Below, one piece after another: positions 42,739 to 52,045 of a stretch of 64,000 nucleotides of DNA. The position numbers and the translations under genes are program-made. Positions within the stretch are counted from its first letter, which is position 1, and every line of letters starts with the position of its first letter. Below the pieces are notes generated by a model that saw only the letters and a program-made list of their open reading frames with translations, searched no databases and had not been told where the DNA came from. The stretch covers positions 1 to 64,000 of the forward strand of contig NZ_JACJTR010000016.1 in the NCBI RefSeq assembly GCF_014698795.1. The letters are read 5' to 3'. The DNA is from Nostoc sp. FACHB-892 (lineage in GTDB: Bacteria; Cyanobacteriota; Cyanobacteriia; Cyanobacteriales; Nostocaceae).

Positions 42739-43910
42739 TTGGATTTATCCAGCAACTACGGCGGCGAACGCCTTTAGGATGGCTGCAATTAAGTCATGAA
42801 AAAGGGCGTTTTTTGGTGGCATTGTCAGGCATTGCCTTTGCCGATGTTCTCATGTTCATGCAGCTAGGGTTTCAGAATGCCCTGTTTGACAGTAACACTA
42901 GGCTACATGCGAGTATGCAGGGAGACATCATGTTAGTTAGTCCCCAAGCTCGTAACCTGGCAAATATGTCTACATTTCCTCGGCGGCGATTGTACCAGGC
43001 AATGGATATGCCGGGGGTGAAGTCGGCTGAACCAATGTATCTCAACTTTATCGATTGGAAAAATCCCCAAACGCGGCAGGAAACGGCGGTACTAGTTATA
43101 GGGTTCAATCCTGACAAGCAACTTTTTGACTTACCGGAAGTTAATCGCAACTTGGACGTAATTAAGTTACCAGATACCGTTTTATTCGACAGCGCTTCTA
43201 GAGGAAATTATACAGAGGCGATCGCTCAAATTGAACAGGGTAAAACTGTTACAACCGAAATACAACGGCGCACGATTAGTATTAATGGCTTATTTAAGGT
43301 TGGAGCTTCTTTTATTGCAGATGGTAGCTTGATTACCAGCGATCAGAACTTTTTGCGATTATTTCCTAGGCAAGACGCAAGCAGTGTAAGTTTGGGTTTG
43401 ATTCAGCTCGAACCAGGAAATGATCCAGAGCAAGTGGCAAAAAACTTGAAATCTTATTTAGGTAACGATGTCAAAGTTCTTACCCACGATGAATTTATCG
43501 CCTTTGAAAGAAAATATTGGCAGGAAAACACCGCCATCGGATTTATTTTCAGCTTGGGTGTAACGATGGGGTTTTTGGTAGGGGTAATTATTGTCTATCA
43601 AGTTCTTTCTACTGATGTAAATGCCCATATCAAAGAATATGCCACCTTCAAAGCAATGGGTTATAACAATTTTTATCTACTAAGCGTAGTGTTTGAAGAG
43701 GCAATAATTTTGGCAGTATTGGGCTTTATTCCAGGGGCAATTGTGCCCTTAGGACTTTACCATCTGACTCGTAATGCTACGAATTTACCCGTATATATGA
43801 CCTTAGCACGAGCCTTGACAGTGTTAGTGCTGACTATGATTATGTGTATAATTTCTGGTGCGATCGCTACTCGTAAATTACAGTCTGCTGACCCGGCGGA
43901 TATGTTTTAG
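42735..43910 (+). CDS. devC: ABC exporter permease DevC
   Basis: This 391-residue membrane subunit starts at GTG 42735, which overlaps the devB stop by four bases. It has an N-terminal helix (FLVALSGIAFADVLMFMQLG), a large periplasmic part (about 45-260) and three C-terminal helices (FIFSLGVTMGFLVGVIIVYQ, LLSVVFEEAIILAVLGFIPG, ALTVLVLTMIMCIISGAIAT). This MacB/FtsX-like topology fits periplasmic lipid or substrate extrusion. It ends DPADMF, as DevC proteins do. Confidence 0.93.
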   Translation: MIGFIQQLRRRTPLGWLQLSHEKGRFLVALSGIAFADVLMFMQLGFQNALFDSNTRLHASMQGDIMLVSPQARNLANMSTFPRRRLYQAMDMPGVKSAEPMYLNFIDWKNPQTRQETAVLVIGFNPDKQLFDLPEVNRNLDVIKLPDTVLFDSASRGNYTEAIAQIEQGKTVTTEIQRRTISINGLFKVGASFIADGSLITSDQNFLRLFPRQDASSVSLGLIQLEPGNDPEQVAKNLKSYLGNDVKVLTHDEFIAFERKYWQENTAIGFIFSLGVTMGFLVGVIIVYQVLSTDVNAHIKEYATFKAMGYNNFYLLSVVFEEAIILAVLGFIPGAIVPLGLYHLTRNATNLPVYMTLARALTVLVLTMIMCIISGAIATRKLQSADPADMF

Positions 43911-43974
43911 AGATGGGCATGGGGCATGGGGATAATCAACAATTCCCAATCCAAATTTAAAATCTAAAATTAGT

Positions 43975-44673
43975 ATGTTTCCTGTTATTTCTGTTAAAAA
44001 TCTTGACCACTACTTCGGTCATGGTCAACTTCGCAAGCAAGTTCTTTTTGATATTAATCTGGATATTAACGCTGGGGAAATTATTATCATGACCGGGCCT
44101 TCTGGTTCCGGTAAAACTACACTTCTCACCTTAGTAGGCGGCTTGCGTTCTGCCCAATCTGGCAGTTTGCAGGTTTTGGAACAAGAACTTTGTGGCGCTA
44201 ACGCAGCACGACTCACCCAGGCGCGACGTAGTAATGGCTATATTTTCCAAGCGCACAATCTGCACGGTAGCTTGACTGCGCTGCAAAACGTCAGAATGGG
44301 CTTGGAATTGCACAAAAATATTTCGCAGCCAGAAATGAAAACTCGGTCAGCCCAAATGTTGGAGGAGGTAGGATTAGGAGAGCGCCTCAATTACTATCCT
44401 GATGATTTATCAGGGGGACAAAAACAAAGAGTAGCGATCGCTCGTGCTTTGGTCGGTCGTCCTAAAATTGTCTTAGCGGATGAACCTACCGCCGCCCTTG
44501 ACAGTAAATCGGGACGAGATGTGGTAAACCTCATGCAAAAACTAGCTAAAGAGCAGAATTGTACCATTCTCTTGGTGACTCATGACAATCGCATTCTCGA
44601 TATTGCTGATCGCATCGTTTACATGGAAGATGGCAAGTTAGTAAATGACGGTGCTGTTGTTGCAGCCAGTTAG
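43975..44673 (+). CDS. devA: ABC exporter ATP-binding protein DevA
   Basis: This 232-residue ATPase drives the DevBC exporter. Walker A GPSGSGKTTLL lies near 41-51, signature LSGGQKQRVAIARAL near 141-155, Walker B KIVLADEPTAALD near 162-174, and the H-loop LLVTHDNRI near 198-206. It starts 65 bases after devC; the gap contains GGGCATGGGGCATGGGG and an A/T repeat typical of this genome, so the operon has been invaded by repeats but keeps its order. Confidence 0.95.
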   Translation: MFPVISVKNLDHYFGHGQLRKQVLFDINLDINAGEIIIMTGPSGSGKTTLLTLVGGLRSAQSGSLQVLEQELCGANAARLTQARRSNGYIFQAHNLHGSLTALQNVRMGLELHKNISQPEMKTRSAQMLEEVGLGERLNYYPDDLSGGQKQRVAIARALVGRPKIVLADEPTAALDSKSGRDVVNLMQKLAKEQNCTILLVTHDNRILDIADRIVYMEDGKLVNDGAVVAAS

Positions 44674-44806
44674 GCTCGTTCTCCCCAAACGCCAGCGAGT
44701 AAGTCCTATTCACTATATTTGATCAGAAATCGTCTCTGTGGTTTCACTAATGCCAATCTACCCACGCATCTGCTAGAGATTTGAAAGGTTTACTGTTATA
44801 TAAGAA

Positions 44807-46336
44807 ATGCTTGCCAGAGTTTGGAGTGCATCAATTGTCGGCATCGATGCCGTCAAAGTCGGCGTAGAAGTCGATGTGTCAGGGGGATTACCGGGAATTG
44901 TTGTTTTGGGATTGCCAGATTCAGCGATTCAAGAATCAAGAGAAAGAGTTAAAGCAACGCTGAAGAATGCAGGTTTCGCCTTTCCCATGCGGAAAATTGT
45001 GATCAATTTAACTCCAGCAGATTTACGGAAAGAAGGCCCCTGTTTCGATTTGCCTATTAGTATAGGCATTTTGGCGGCTTCTGAGCAAGTTAGCGCTGAT
45101 TTATTAGGGGATTATTTATTCTTAGGAGAAGTCTCTCTAGATGGTAGTTTGCGCCCGGTGGCTGGTGTTTTGCCGATCGCAGCAGCAGCCCAAAAGATGG
45201 GAATCGCAGGTTTAGTTATCCCTGCTGATAATGCCCAAGAAGCAGCAGTAGTTCAAGATTTGGCTGTTTACGGCTGCAAACATCTGTCTGAGGTAGTAGA
45301 TTTTTTAAATAATCCAGGGCGTTACAAACCTGTGCAGATAGATGACACGACAAAGATAGCAACAGTATCTTACCCTGGCGCAGATTTACATGAGGTGAAA
45401 GGACAAGCTCATGCGCGTCGTGCCTTAGAAATTGCTGCTGCTGGTGGGCATAATCTGATTTTTGTCGGACCACCGGGTAGTGGAAAAACTATGTTGGCAC
45501 GGCGCTTACCAGGAATTTTACCGCCCCTGAGTTTTACCGAATCTTTAGAAGTGACTCGCATCCATTCGGTGGCTGGTTTATTGAAAAATCGCGGTTCATT
45601 AGTACGCGATCGCCCTTTTCGCAGTCCCCACCACTCAGCATCCGGGCCATCTCTTGTTGGTGGTGGTAGCTTCCCTCGTCCTGGGGAAATCTCATTATCT
45701 CACAGGGGCGTACTGTTTTTAGACGAATTAACTGAGTTTAAACGTGATGTGCTGGAATTTCTGCGCCAACCTCTAGAAGATGGCTATGTAACAATTTCCC
45801 GCACCAAACTATCGGTAATGTTTCCCGCACAGTTTACTTTAGTGGCGAGTACCAATCCCTGTCCTTGCGGTTATTATGGCGATACCATCCAACAATGTAC
45901 TTGTTCTCCCCGTCAACGCGAGCAATATTGGGCAAAACTTTCTGGGCCGTTGATGGATCGAATTGATTTACAAGTTGCGGTGAATCGCTTAAAACCAGAG
46001 GAGATTACCCAACAACCTACGGGAGAAACATCAATATCAGTGCGGGAACGAGTGCAACAAGCAAGCGATCGCGCAATTACCCGCTTCCAAGGAGAAGCAA
46101 ATCTGCGTTGCAACGCCCATATGCAAAGTCGTCATCTCCAAAAATGGTGCAAGCTAGATGATGCTAGTCGTAGTTTATTAGAAGTAGCAATTAGAAAATT
46201 AGGTTTATCAGCAAGAGCAAGCGATCGCATTCTCAAAGTAGGGCGGACTATTGCAGATTTAGCGGGAGAGGATGAGCTAAAAACCAATCATGTGGCGGAA
46301 GCAATTCAGTATCGCACAATCGATAGAATGCAGTAG
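44807..46336 (+). CDS. YifB/ComM-type Mg-chelatase-like AAA+ ATPase
   Basis: This 509-residue AAA+ protein is related to ComM, a branch-migration helicase for natural transformation. An N-terminal Lon-substrate-like domain (MLARVWSASIVGIDAVKVGV to about 170) precedes the ATPase. Walker A is VGPPGSGKTMLARRLPG near 222-238, Walker B GVLFLDELTEF near 301-311, and the sensor/finger CPCGYYGDTIQQCTCSPRQR near 349-368 has four Cys. Its presence fits a transformable cyanobacterium. Start ATG 44807. Confidence 0.94.
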   Translation: MLARVWSASIVGIDAVKVGVEVDVSGGLPGIVVLGLPDSAIQESRERVKATLKNAGFAFPMRKIVINLTPADLRKEGPCFDLPISIGILAASEQVSADLLGDYLFLGEVSLDGSLRPVAGVLPIAAAAQKMGIAGLVIPADNAQEAAVVQDLAVYGCKHLSEVVDFLNNPGRYKPVQIDDTTKIATVSYPGADLHEVKGQAHARRALEIAAAGGHNLIFVGPPGSGKTMLARRLPGILPPLSFTESLEVTRIHSVAGLLKNRGSLVRDRPFRSPHHSASGPSLVGGGSFPRPGEISLSHRGVLFLDELTEFKRDVLEFLRQPLEDGYVTISRTKLSVMFPAQFTLVASTNPCPCGYYGDTIQQCTCSPRQREQYWAKLSGPLMDRIDLQVAVNRLKPEEITQQPTGETSISVRERVQQASDRAITRFQGEANLRCNAHMQSRHLQKWCKLDDASRSLLEVAIRKLGLSARASDRILKVGRTIADLAGEDELKTNHVAEAIQYRTIDRMQ

Positions 46337-46806
46337 GAATCTTGTGATCATGGCTTACATTTATTAAGCTTTGACGCAGATAATTCGTTTTCCCAGCAGC
46401 CAGAACAGCAAGGCTAAAGCTATGTTTCTAATAAACGAGTGAAAGTTCAAACTTTATCATAATCAATACTTTATGAGAATCACAGATCGCAAATTTAAAA
46501 GTCAATATTTTCCTGAAAAATAGAGAATATGGTAGCGCGATCACATCTATTTTATAACTTCCACAGTATGTATTGAAGTCAAAACTTAAAAGTAGGAAAA
46601 GTAGGAAAAGTAGGAGATTTTCTATAAAACATTAAATAAACTCTTATTTAAGCGTAACTACTATTAACAAAATTAATTTTGTCTTAACCTGCAAAACATT
46701 ATTTAAGTGTAATGTATAGTCATTAGTAAGCTTTAAACATAAATCCTTTTATAAAGGACAAGTCGTTGCTGAATCAAAATCAGAAAACCTTATTTTGGAG
46801 TGTAGG
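46337..46806. other. Intergenic region with a 9-bp tandem
   Basis: It contains a triple GTAGGAAAA tandem at 46591-46616 and A/T-rich DNA that probably includes the promoter of the DUF4394 gene. The Shine-Dalgarno-like TTTTGGAG lies at 46793-46800 before ATG 46807. No gene is seen. Confidence 0.45.
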
Positions 46807-47661
46807 ATGAAAGGTTTTATCACACGTAAAATTGCCCTTGTAGTTACTCTAGTCACTGCAACTATTGGCTTGAGTGCTAACAAAATTTCAGCTGACGTTG
46901 GCATCAACAACCTAGCTGATATCCTTCAAATCAATGTTACAGGCAACTGGTCTCCTTTAAGATTCATTGGCTTAACCTCAAATAATATTCTCGTAAATAT
47001 AGATCCGAGTGGGTTTGCTTTCACAGTTAAAGTCAAAGGAATTGACGGCAACTTACAAGGTATTGACTTCCGTCCAGCAAACGGTCTGCTTTATGGTGTT
47101 ACAGATACTGACAACATATACACGATCAACTCTAGAACTGGTCAGGCGACCTTTGTGAGCAAACTATCTAGCAGCTTTAATGGAGGATTTCAGTCAGGGT
47201 TTGACTTCAATCCCGTACCAGACCGCTTACGGACAGTAGGTAGCAATGACCAAAATTTTCGTACCAATGTAGATACTGGTGCAGTCACTGTTGATAAAAC
47301 CCTAGCGTATGCTACTGATGATGTTAACGCCACAGTTGACCCCAACGTTACCGGTGTCGCTTACACAAATTCGGTTGCTGGAGCCACGACAACTCAACTT
47401 TTTGGCATTGATTACGATCTTGACGTGTTAGTACTGCAAAACCCACCCAATGATGGCACTCTCAGAACAATCGGCAAACTTGGTGTTAACTTTGCGCCGA
47501 TAAGTGGGTTCGACATCTTTACAGATGCACAAAGCAAAAATACTGCCTATGCACTGTCTGGTTCAGTTCTTTACACTATTGACCTATCTACTGGCACTGC
47601 AACTAAAATCGCCGATGTACCTAAAGGTAACTTCCTCGGTTTAGCCGTTACATCTAAGTAG
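46807..47661 (+). CDS. Secreted DUF4394 domain protein
   Basis: This 284-residue protein is read from ATG 46807 (MKGFITRKIALVVTLVTATI), since a TTTTGGAG site precedes it; an upstream ATG-class start at 46795 adds four residues. A Sec signal peptide covers residues 1-30, with likely cleavage after KISA. The rest is a DUF4394 beta-propeller-like domain (GIDFRPANGLLYGVTDTDNI, GFDFNPVPDRLRTVGSNDQN, NVTGVAYTNS). The function is unknown; it is exported to the periplasm or outside. It is a single gene between repeat-rich spacers. Confidence 0.87.
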   Translation: MKGFITRKIALVVTLVTATIGLSANKISADVGINNLADILQINVTGNWSPLRFIGLTSNNILVNIDPSGFAFTVKVKGIDGNLQGIDFRPANGLLYGVTDTDNIYTINSRTGQATFVSKLSSSFNGGFQSGFDFNPVPDRLRTVGSNDQNFRTNVDTGAVTVDKTLAYATDDVNATVDPNVTGVAYTNSVAGATTTQLFGIDYDLDVLVLQNPPNDGTLRTIGKLGVNFAPISGFDIFTDAQSKNTAYALSGSVLYTIDLSTGTATKIADVPKGNFLGLAVTSK

Positions 47662-48064
47662 GCATCCTCAAGTTCGACTTGATCTATTATCAAATAGAAT
47701 ATATGCGTCAGTCGCCAGAATGGGCTAAACGCCCTGCTACCGCTAACAGAATTGAATTCTGAATGAAAAAGCGAATGAATTAAGTGGGTTTAAGATCCCC
47801 GCTAAATCTTCTCTTTCAGAGACGCTGCGCGAACAATTTAGCGGTCTACAATGAGTGGCGGGTTTGAATCCCCCACTCATTGATTCTGAGGCCTCGGCGG
47901 AGCGTCTCCGGCTCCGCTCCTGAATTCAGAATAGCTGAATTCTTCAAATTTTAAATTCCTCCCCAAGAAAGCTTCACAAACACCCTTGGGGGGATGCCTC
48001 TACTTATGAAATCAGTATCCAATATATCAGGAAGTAAGCGACATTCCCTAAGGAGACTGATTGG
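47662..48064. other. Intergenic region with dispersed repeats and a hairpin
   Basis: The 26-bp repeat at 47722-47747 matches 2097-2122 except for one base. Near 47813 there is GAGACGCTGCGCGAAC. At 47850-47881, AATGAGTGG pairs with CCACTCATT, and GGG with CCC, around GTTTGAATC. A GAATTC-rich inverted end lies near 47921-47942. There is no gene. Confidence 0.55.
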
Positions 48065-49081
48065 ATGAATTTGCAGGCGATTTGGAAGTTATTACAAGAG
48101 ACATTCAAAGAATGGAGTGAGGATAAAGCCTCACGGTTAGCGGCGGCGCTAGCTTATTACACGATTTTTTCTATTGCACCATTGCTAATTATTGTAATTG
48201 CGATCGCAGGGGCAGTATTTGGAGAAGAGGCGGCAAGGGGGCAAATCGTTGGACAAATTCAAGGTTTAGTCGGCCCAGACGGTGCAGAATTTATCCAAAC
48301 AGCCATTCAAAATGCTAATAAACCACAAACAGGAGCGATCGCTTCAATTATTAGTGTCGCAGTTCTACTATTGGGTGCTACTGGCTTATTTACTGAGTTA
48401 CAAGATGCCCTCAACACGATTTGGGAAGTGAAACCGAAACCCGGACGCGGCGTAACTAACATTATTCGCCTACGAATTTTGTCTTTTGCAATGGTGATAG
48501 GTATTGGTTTTTTACTTTTAGTTTCTTTGGTAATTAGTACAGCGTTATCAGCATTATTAACGTATTTTAGTAACTTGGTACCAGGCATAGATTTTCTTTG
48601 GCAAATTCTCAATTTTATCCTCTCTTTTGCCATTACTACGTTTCTATTTGGACTCATTTTTAAAGTCCTACCAGATGTCGAAATTGGTTGGGGTGATGTT
48701 TTAATTGGAGCTATGCTCACCTCCTTTTTGTTTTCTATCGGTAGATTTTTGTTAGGACAATACTTAGGTAATGGCAGTTTTGGTTCAGCCTATGGTGCAG
48801 CTGGCTCACTTGTAGTAATCTTAGCTTGGGTTAACTATGCCGCACAGATTCTTTTTTTCGGTGCGGAGTTTACCCAAGTTTATTCCAGAAGGTACGGTAG
48901 CGGCATAACCCCATCTAAACATGCCATACCTTTATCTGATAACACGGAATCTAATGGCAAGGCTCAAAGGGGACAATCGTCTACTAATAAAAAGTCCTCT
49001 CCTAATTTTATTAATCGCTTATTTCAGTCTTTCAAGAAGCCCAAGCGTTTAAAACAGAGAAGAAAAAATCAGAGGTTTTAA
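48065..49081 (+). CDS. YihY/BrkB family membrane protein
   Basis: This 338-residue protein has six predicted membrane helices. The family hallmark ASRLAAALAYYTIFSIAPLL lies near 22-41, followed by ATGLFTELQDALNTIWEVKP near 108-127. The C-terminal helix GAAGSLVVILAWVNYAAQIL leads to FFGAEFTQVY, then a basic tail (KKPKRLKQRRKNQRF). Members were first mis-annotated as RNase BN; a lipid or envelope transport role is debated. The start ATG 48065 precedes MNLQAIWKLLQETFKEWSED. Confidence 0.92.
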   Translation: MNLQAIWKLLQETFKEWSEDKASRLAAALAYYTIFSIAPLLIIVIAIAGAVFGEEAARGQIVGQIQGLVGPDGAEFIQTAIQNANKPQTGAIASIISVAVLLLGATGLFTELQDALNTIWEVKPKPGRGVTNIIRLRILSFAMVIGIGFLLLVSLVISTALSALLTYFSNLVPGIDFLWQILNFILSFAITTFLFGLIFKVLPDVEIGWGDVLIGAMLTSFLFSIGRFLLGQYLGNGSFGSAYGAAGSLVVILAWVNYAAQILFFGAEFTQVYSRRYGSGITPSKHAIPLSDNTESNGKAQRGQSSTNKKSSPNFINRLFQSFKKPKRLKQRRKNQRF

Positions 49082-49230
49082 TCTCTGAATACTGGAATTC
49101 TACGTTTGTAACTTTGATAAATGTTGAAGTATTTAACCTCTAATAAAAGTTAGTCTTATGAAATAAGACCACAGATAAATAACCTGATACTGGATTTTTC
49201 CAGAAGTCTATTGAAAAAAGAAGAAAATCA

Positions 49231-49788
49231 ATGCTAATGGAAAAATTGTTTTTTATCGATTGGCAGGCAATCTTTATTCCTAGCATCAGCATCTTTGAGT
49301 TGATTATCCGTGGTTCGCTGGTATACTTGGCCTTATTCTCAGTGTTACGCGTGCTTCCCAGCCGACAACTAGGAACATTAGGAATTACAGATTTACTCGT
49401 AGTTGTGCTATTTGCTGAAGCTGCCCAAAATGCTATGGCTAGTAATTATACGTCGATTACTGAGGGCGCTATCCTGGTAGGAACTGTGATTTTCTGGAGC
49501 TATTTGCTGAATTGGTTGGGCTACAAAATACCCCAGTTCCAACGTTTTATGAATCAGCCACCGCTTTTACTGGTAAAAAATGGTCGGATAATTCAGCGTC
49601 ATTTGCAACGAGAGTTAATTACAGACGATGAGTTGATGAGCAAGTTACGCCAGCAAGGTGTGGAATTTTTAGCAGATGTGAAGTTTGCATATATGGAGGC
49701 TGACGGTAGGATTAGTATCATCACCTTTGATTCAAAAACTAATCCCGCCCCTGAGCAAAAAGCAGTAGTAAAAAGCGATCTACATTAA
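49231..49788 (+). CDS. DUF421 (YetF-like) membrane protein
   Basis: This 185-residue protein has three helices (ELIIRGSLVYLALFSVLRVL, LGITDLLVVVLFAEAAQNAM, EGAILVGTVIFWSYLLNWLG) and a cytosolic YetF C-terminal domain (PPLLLVKNGRIIQRHLQREL, DELMSKLRQQGVEFLADVKF). The function is unknown; relatives are linked to sporulation or stress in Bacillus. A second ATG at 49237 is an alternative start. Confidence 0.88.
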   Translation: MLMEKLFFIDWQAIFIPSISIFELIIRGSLVYLALFSVLRVLPSRQLGTLGITDLLVVVLFAEAAQNAMASNYTSITEGAILVGTVIFWSYLLNWLGYKIPQFQRFMNQPPLLLVKNGRIIQRHLQRELITDDELMSKLRQQGVEFLADVKFAYMEADGRISIITFDSKTNPAPEQKAVVKSDLH

Positions 49789-49828
49789 TTAAACTGTAAA
49801 ATATGACGGTTGTATTCTGTGCCGAACT

Positions 49829-51124
49829 GTGATTGAGCGTTATACTTTGCCCGAAATGGCTAATCTATGGAGTGAAGCCTATAAGCTAAAAACTTGGCTG
49901 CAAGTCGAAATTGCTGTTTGCGAGGCTCAAGCTGAACTGGGTTACATTCCATCTCAGGCGGTTGAAGAAATTAAAGCCAAGGCAGATTTTGACCCGAAGC
50001 GGGTGCTGGAAATCGAGGCTGTAGTCCGCCATGATGTGATCGCTTTCCTAACAAATGTCAACGAATATGTTGGTGAAGCTGGACGCTACATTCACCTGGG
50101 TTTAACTAGTTCGGATGTTTTGGATACAGCTTTAGCACTGCAATTGGTTGCTAGTCTAGATATATTATTGCAACGTCTGGAAGATTTGATTCAGGTAATT
50201 CGTCAAAAAGCAGGAGAGCATCGTCATACGGTGATGGCTGGTCGATCACATGGTATTCACGCTGAACCGATCACTTTTGGTTTCAAGCTAGCTGGCTGGT
50301 TAGCAGAAGTGTTGCGGCATCAAGACCGCCTGAGAATTCTCCGCGACACTATTGCCGTGGGTAAGATTTCTGGTGCGGTGGGAACTTATGCAAATGTTGA
50401 ACCGCGTGTGGAAGCGATCGCTTGCCAAAAACTCGGACTCAAACCCGACACGGCATCAACACAAGTTATTTCCCGCGATCGCCACGCCGACTATGTGCAA
50501 CAATTAGCTTTGGTAGCAGCATCCATCGAACGTTTTGCTGTAGAAATTCGCAATCTACAAAAAACAGACGTTCTGGAAGTTGAAGAATTCTTCTCAAAAG
50601 GTCAAAAAGGCTCCTCGGCAATGCCACACAAGCGCAATCCCATCCGTTCGGAACGGCTGACGGGAATGGCGCGACTCGTCAGAAGTCATGCTGGTGCAGC
50701 TTTAGAAAACGTTGCTCTTTGGCATGAGAGGGATATTTCCCATAGTTCTGTAGAGCGGGTAATTTTGCCAGATGCTTGTACTCTGACACATTTCATGTTG
50801 TCAGAAATAACCGATTTGGTGAAAAACCTGTTGGTCTATCCTGAAAATATGGAACGAAATCTCAACTGCTACGGCGGCGTTGTGTTCAGCCAAAAAGTTC
50901 TACTTGCCTTAATAGACAAGGGAAGCAGTCGTGAAGAAGCTTATGCGATCGTTCAAGAAAGCGCTCACGCCGCTTGGAACAAGCCAGAAGGGAATTTCCA
51001 GGACTTAATTAGCAAAGACCCTCGTGTTACCGAAAAGTTATCCCCAGCAGAATTAGAAGTCTGTTTCGACCCCCAGCAGCATCTCCAGCATTTAGAAGAG
51101 GTTTATCAACGGTTGGGAATTTAG
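49829..51124 (+). CDS. purB: Adenylosuccinate lyase
   Basis: This 431-residue enzyme of purine synthesis cleaves SAICAR and adenylosuccinate, releasing fumarate. It belongs to the fumarase/aspartase superfamily: the signature SSAMPHKRNPIRSE lies near 266-279, GRSHGIHAEPITFG near 138-151, and HLGLTSSDVLDTALAL near 89-104. It starts at GTG 49829 (IERYTLPEMANLWSEAYKLK is the normal N-terminus). It lies 40 bases after the DUF421 gene and is probably transcribed on its own. Confidence 0.96.
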   Translation: MIERYTLPEMANLWSEAYKLKTWLQVEIAVCEAQAELGYIPSQAVEEIKAKADFDPKRVLEIEAVVRHDVIAFLTNVNEYVGEAGRYIHLGLTSSDVLDTALALQLVASLDILLQRLEDLIQVIRQKAGEHRHTVMAGRSHGIHAEPITFGFKLAGWLAEVLRHQDRLRILRDTIAVGKISGAVGTYANVEPRVEAIACQKLGLKPDTASTQVISRDRHADYVQQLALVAASIERFAVEIRNLQKTDVLEVEEFFSKGQKGSSAMPHKRNPIRSERLTGMARLVRSHAGAALENVALWHERDISHSSVERVILPDACTLTHFMLSEITDLVKNLLVYPENMERNLNCYGGVVFSQKVLLALIDKGSSREEAYAIVQESAHAAWNKPEGNFQDLISKDPRVTEKLSPAELEVCFDPQQHLQHLEEVYQRLGI

Positions 51125-51335
51125 GATTAATTTGCTTGTAGTGAGCGTTTAAGCGCTCACTACTAACTTGTTACCCAAACAATACGCAAATTTGATCAAA
51201 GAAGATATATTAAGATACCAAAAATATTTAGTATTCCCTTATTGAAGACTGTAAGTTTGGTGCTGGAATTCTTGCCAGCCCTGGGTAGTATAAATAACAG
51301 ATATTTATTTCTTTATTAGTGGTTCAAGTGCTTTA

Positions 51336-51875
51336 ATGATTGAAATCTTAGCCACACTTTCTGCCTCTGCGGCAGCAGGGATGAGAATAGGTACACCTCT
51401 GCTGATTATTGGGTTATTGCAGGGTAGTAACTTGTGGTCACAAATCCCAGTTTTATCTCACATTTCTCCACCAATCTTATTAGGCTGTCTCACCTGTTGG
51501 TCTTTAGTTGAATTATTAGCCTCAAAAAAGTTATGGGGGCAAAGATTGCTACAACTGGTTCAGTTATTCATGTCTCCCCTCGTGGGGGCAATTATGGGGT
51601 TAGCAGTAGCTAGTGCAACAACAGCACCACACTGGCTGATTGCGTGTATTGGAGGTTTATTAGCTTTAGTACTCCAGCTAGTTCAAGTTGGTTGGTTCTA
51701 TCGCTTACGCGGCTTACCCTTGTGGGCAGTCTTTCTTCAAGATACCTTGTGTGTTGCTTTAGTACTTTTTGCCTTTGATGCTCCCTGGCAAGGAGGAGTA
51801 ATTGCTTTAATACTGCTTTGGTTTGCAGTTCGTAGCGCGAAGGAGTGGTATGAGTGGTATCACAAAAGGGCATAG
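51336..51875 (+). CDS. DUF4126 membrane protein
   Basis: This 179-residue protein has four or five helices. The opening IEILATLSASAAAGMRIGTP with repeated small residues is typical of DUF4126, followed by LLQLVQLFMSPLVGAIMGLA and GVIALILLWFAVRSAKEWYE. The function is unknown. It is likely alone; GGGGCAT tandems follow the stop. Confidence 0.82.
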   Translation: MIEILATLSASAAAGMRIGTPLLIIGLLQGSNLWSQIPVLSHISPPILLGCLTCWSLVELLASKKLWGQRLLQLVQLFMSPLVGAIMGLAVASATTAPHWLIACIGGLLALVLQLVQVGWFYRLRGLPLWAVFLQDTLCVALVLFAFDAPWQGGVIALILLWFAVRSAKEWYEWYHKRA

Positions 51876-52045
51876 GGGATGGGGCATGGGGCATGGGGAG
51901 AAGTTTAAATATCAGGCTTAGATGAGGCTACGCTACCCCCAAAGTGGTAGAGAACTTTTTCTAAAAGAGAAGATACACAAACGTTGGAACAAAGGAAGAA
52001 GAGCTTTCCAATACCCAATGCCCAATGTCCAATCCCCAATCCCCT

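Noticed and set aside
47850..47881. GTTTGAATCC inside an arm, reminiscent of a tRNA T-loop
   Set aside because: The surrounding sequence is a simple 32-bp hairpin with no acceptor, D or anticodon arms.
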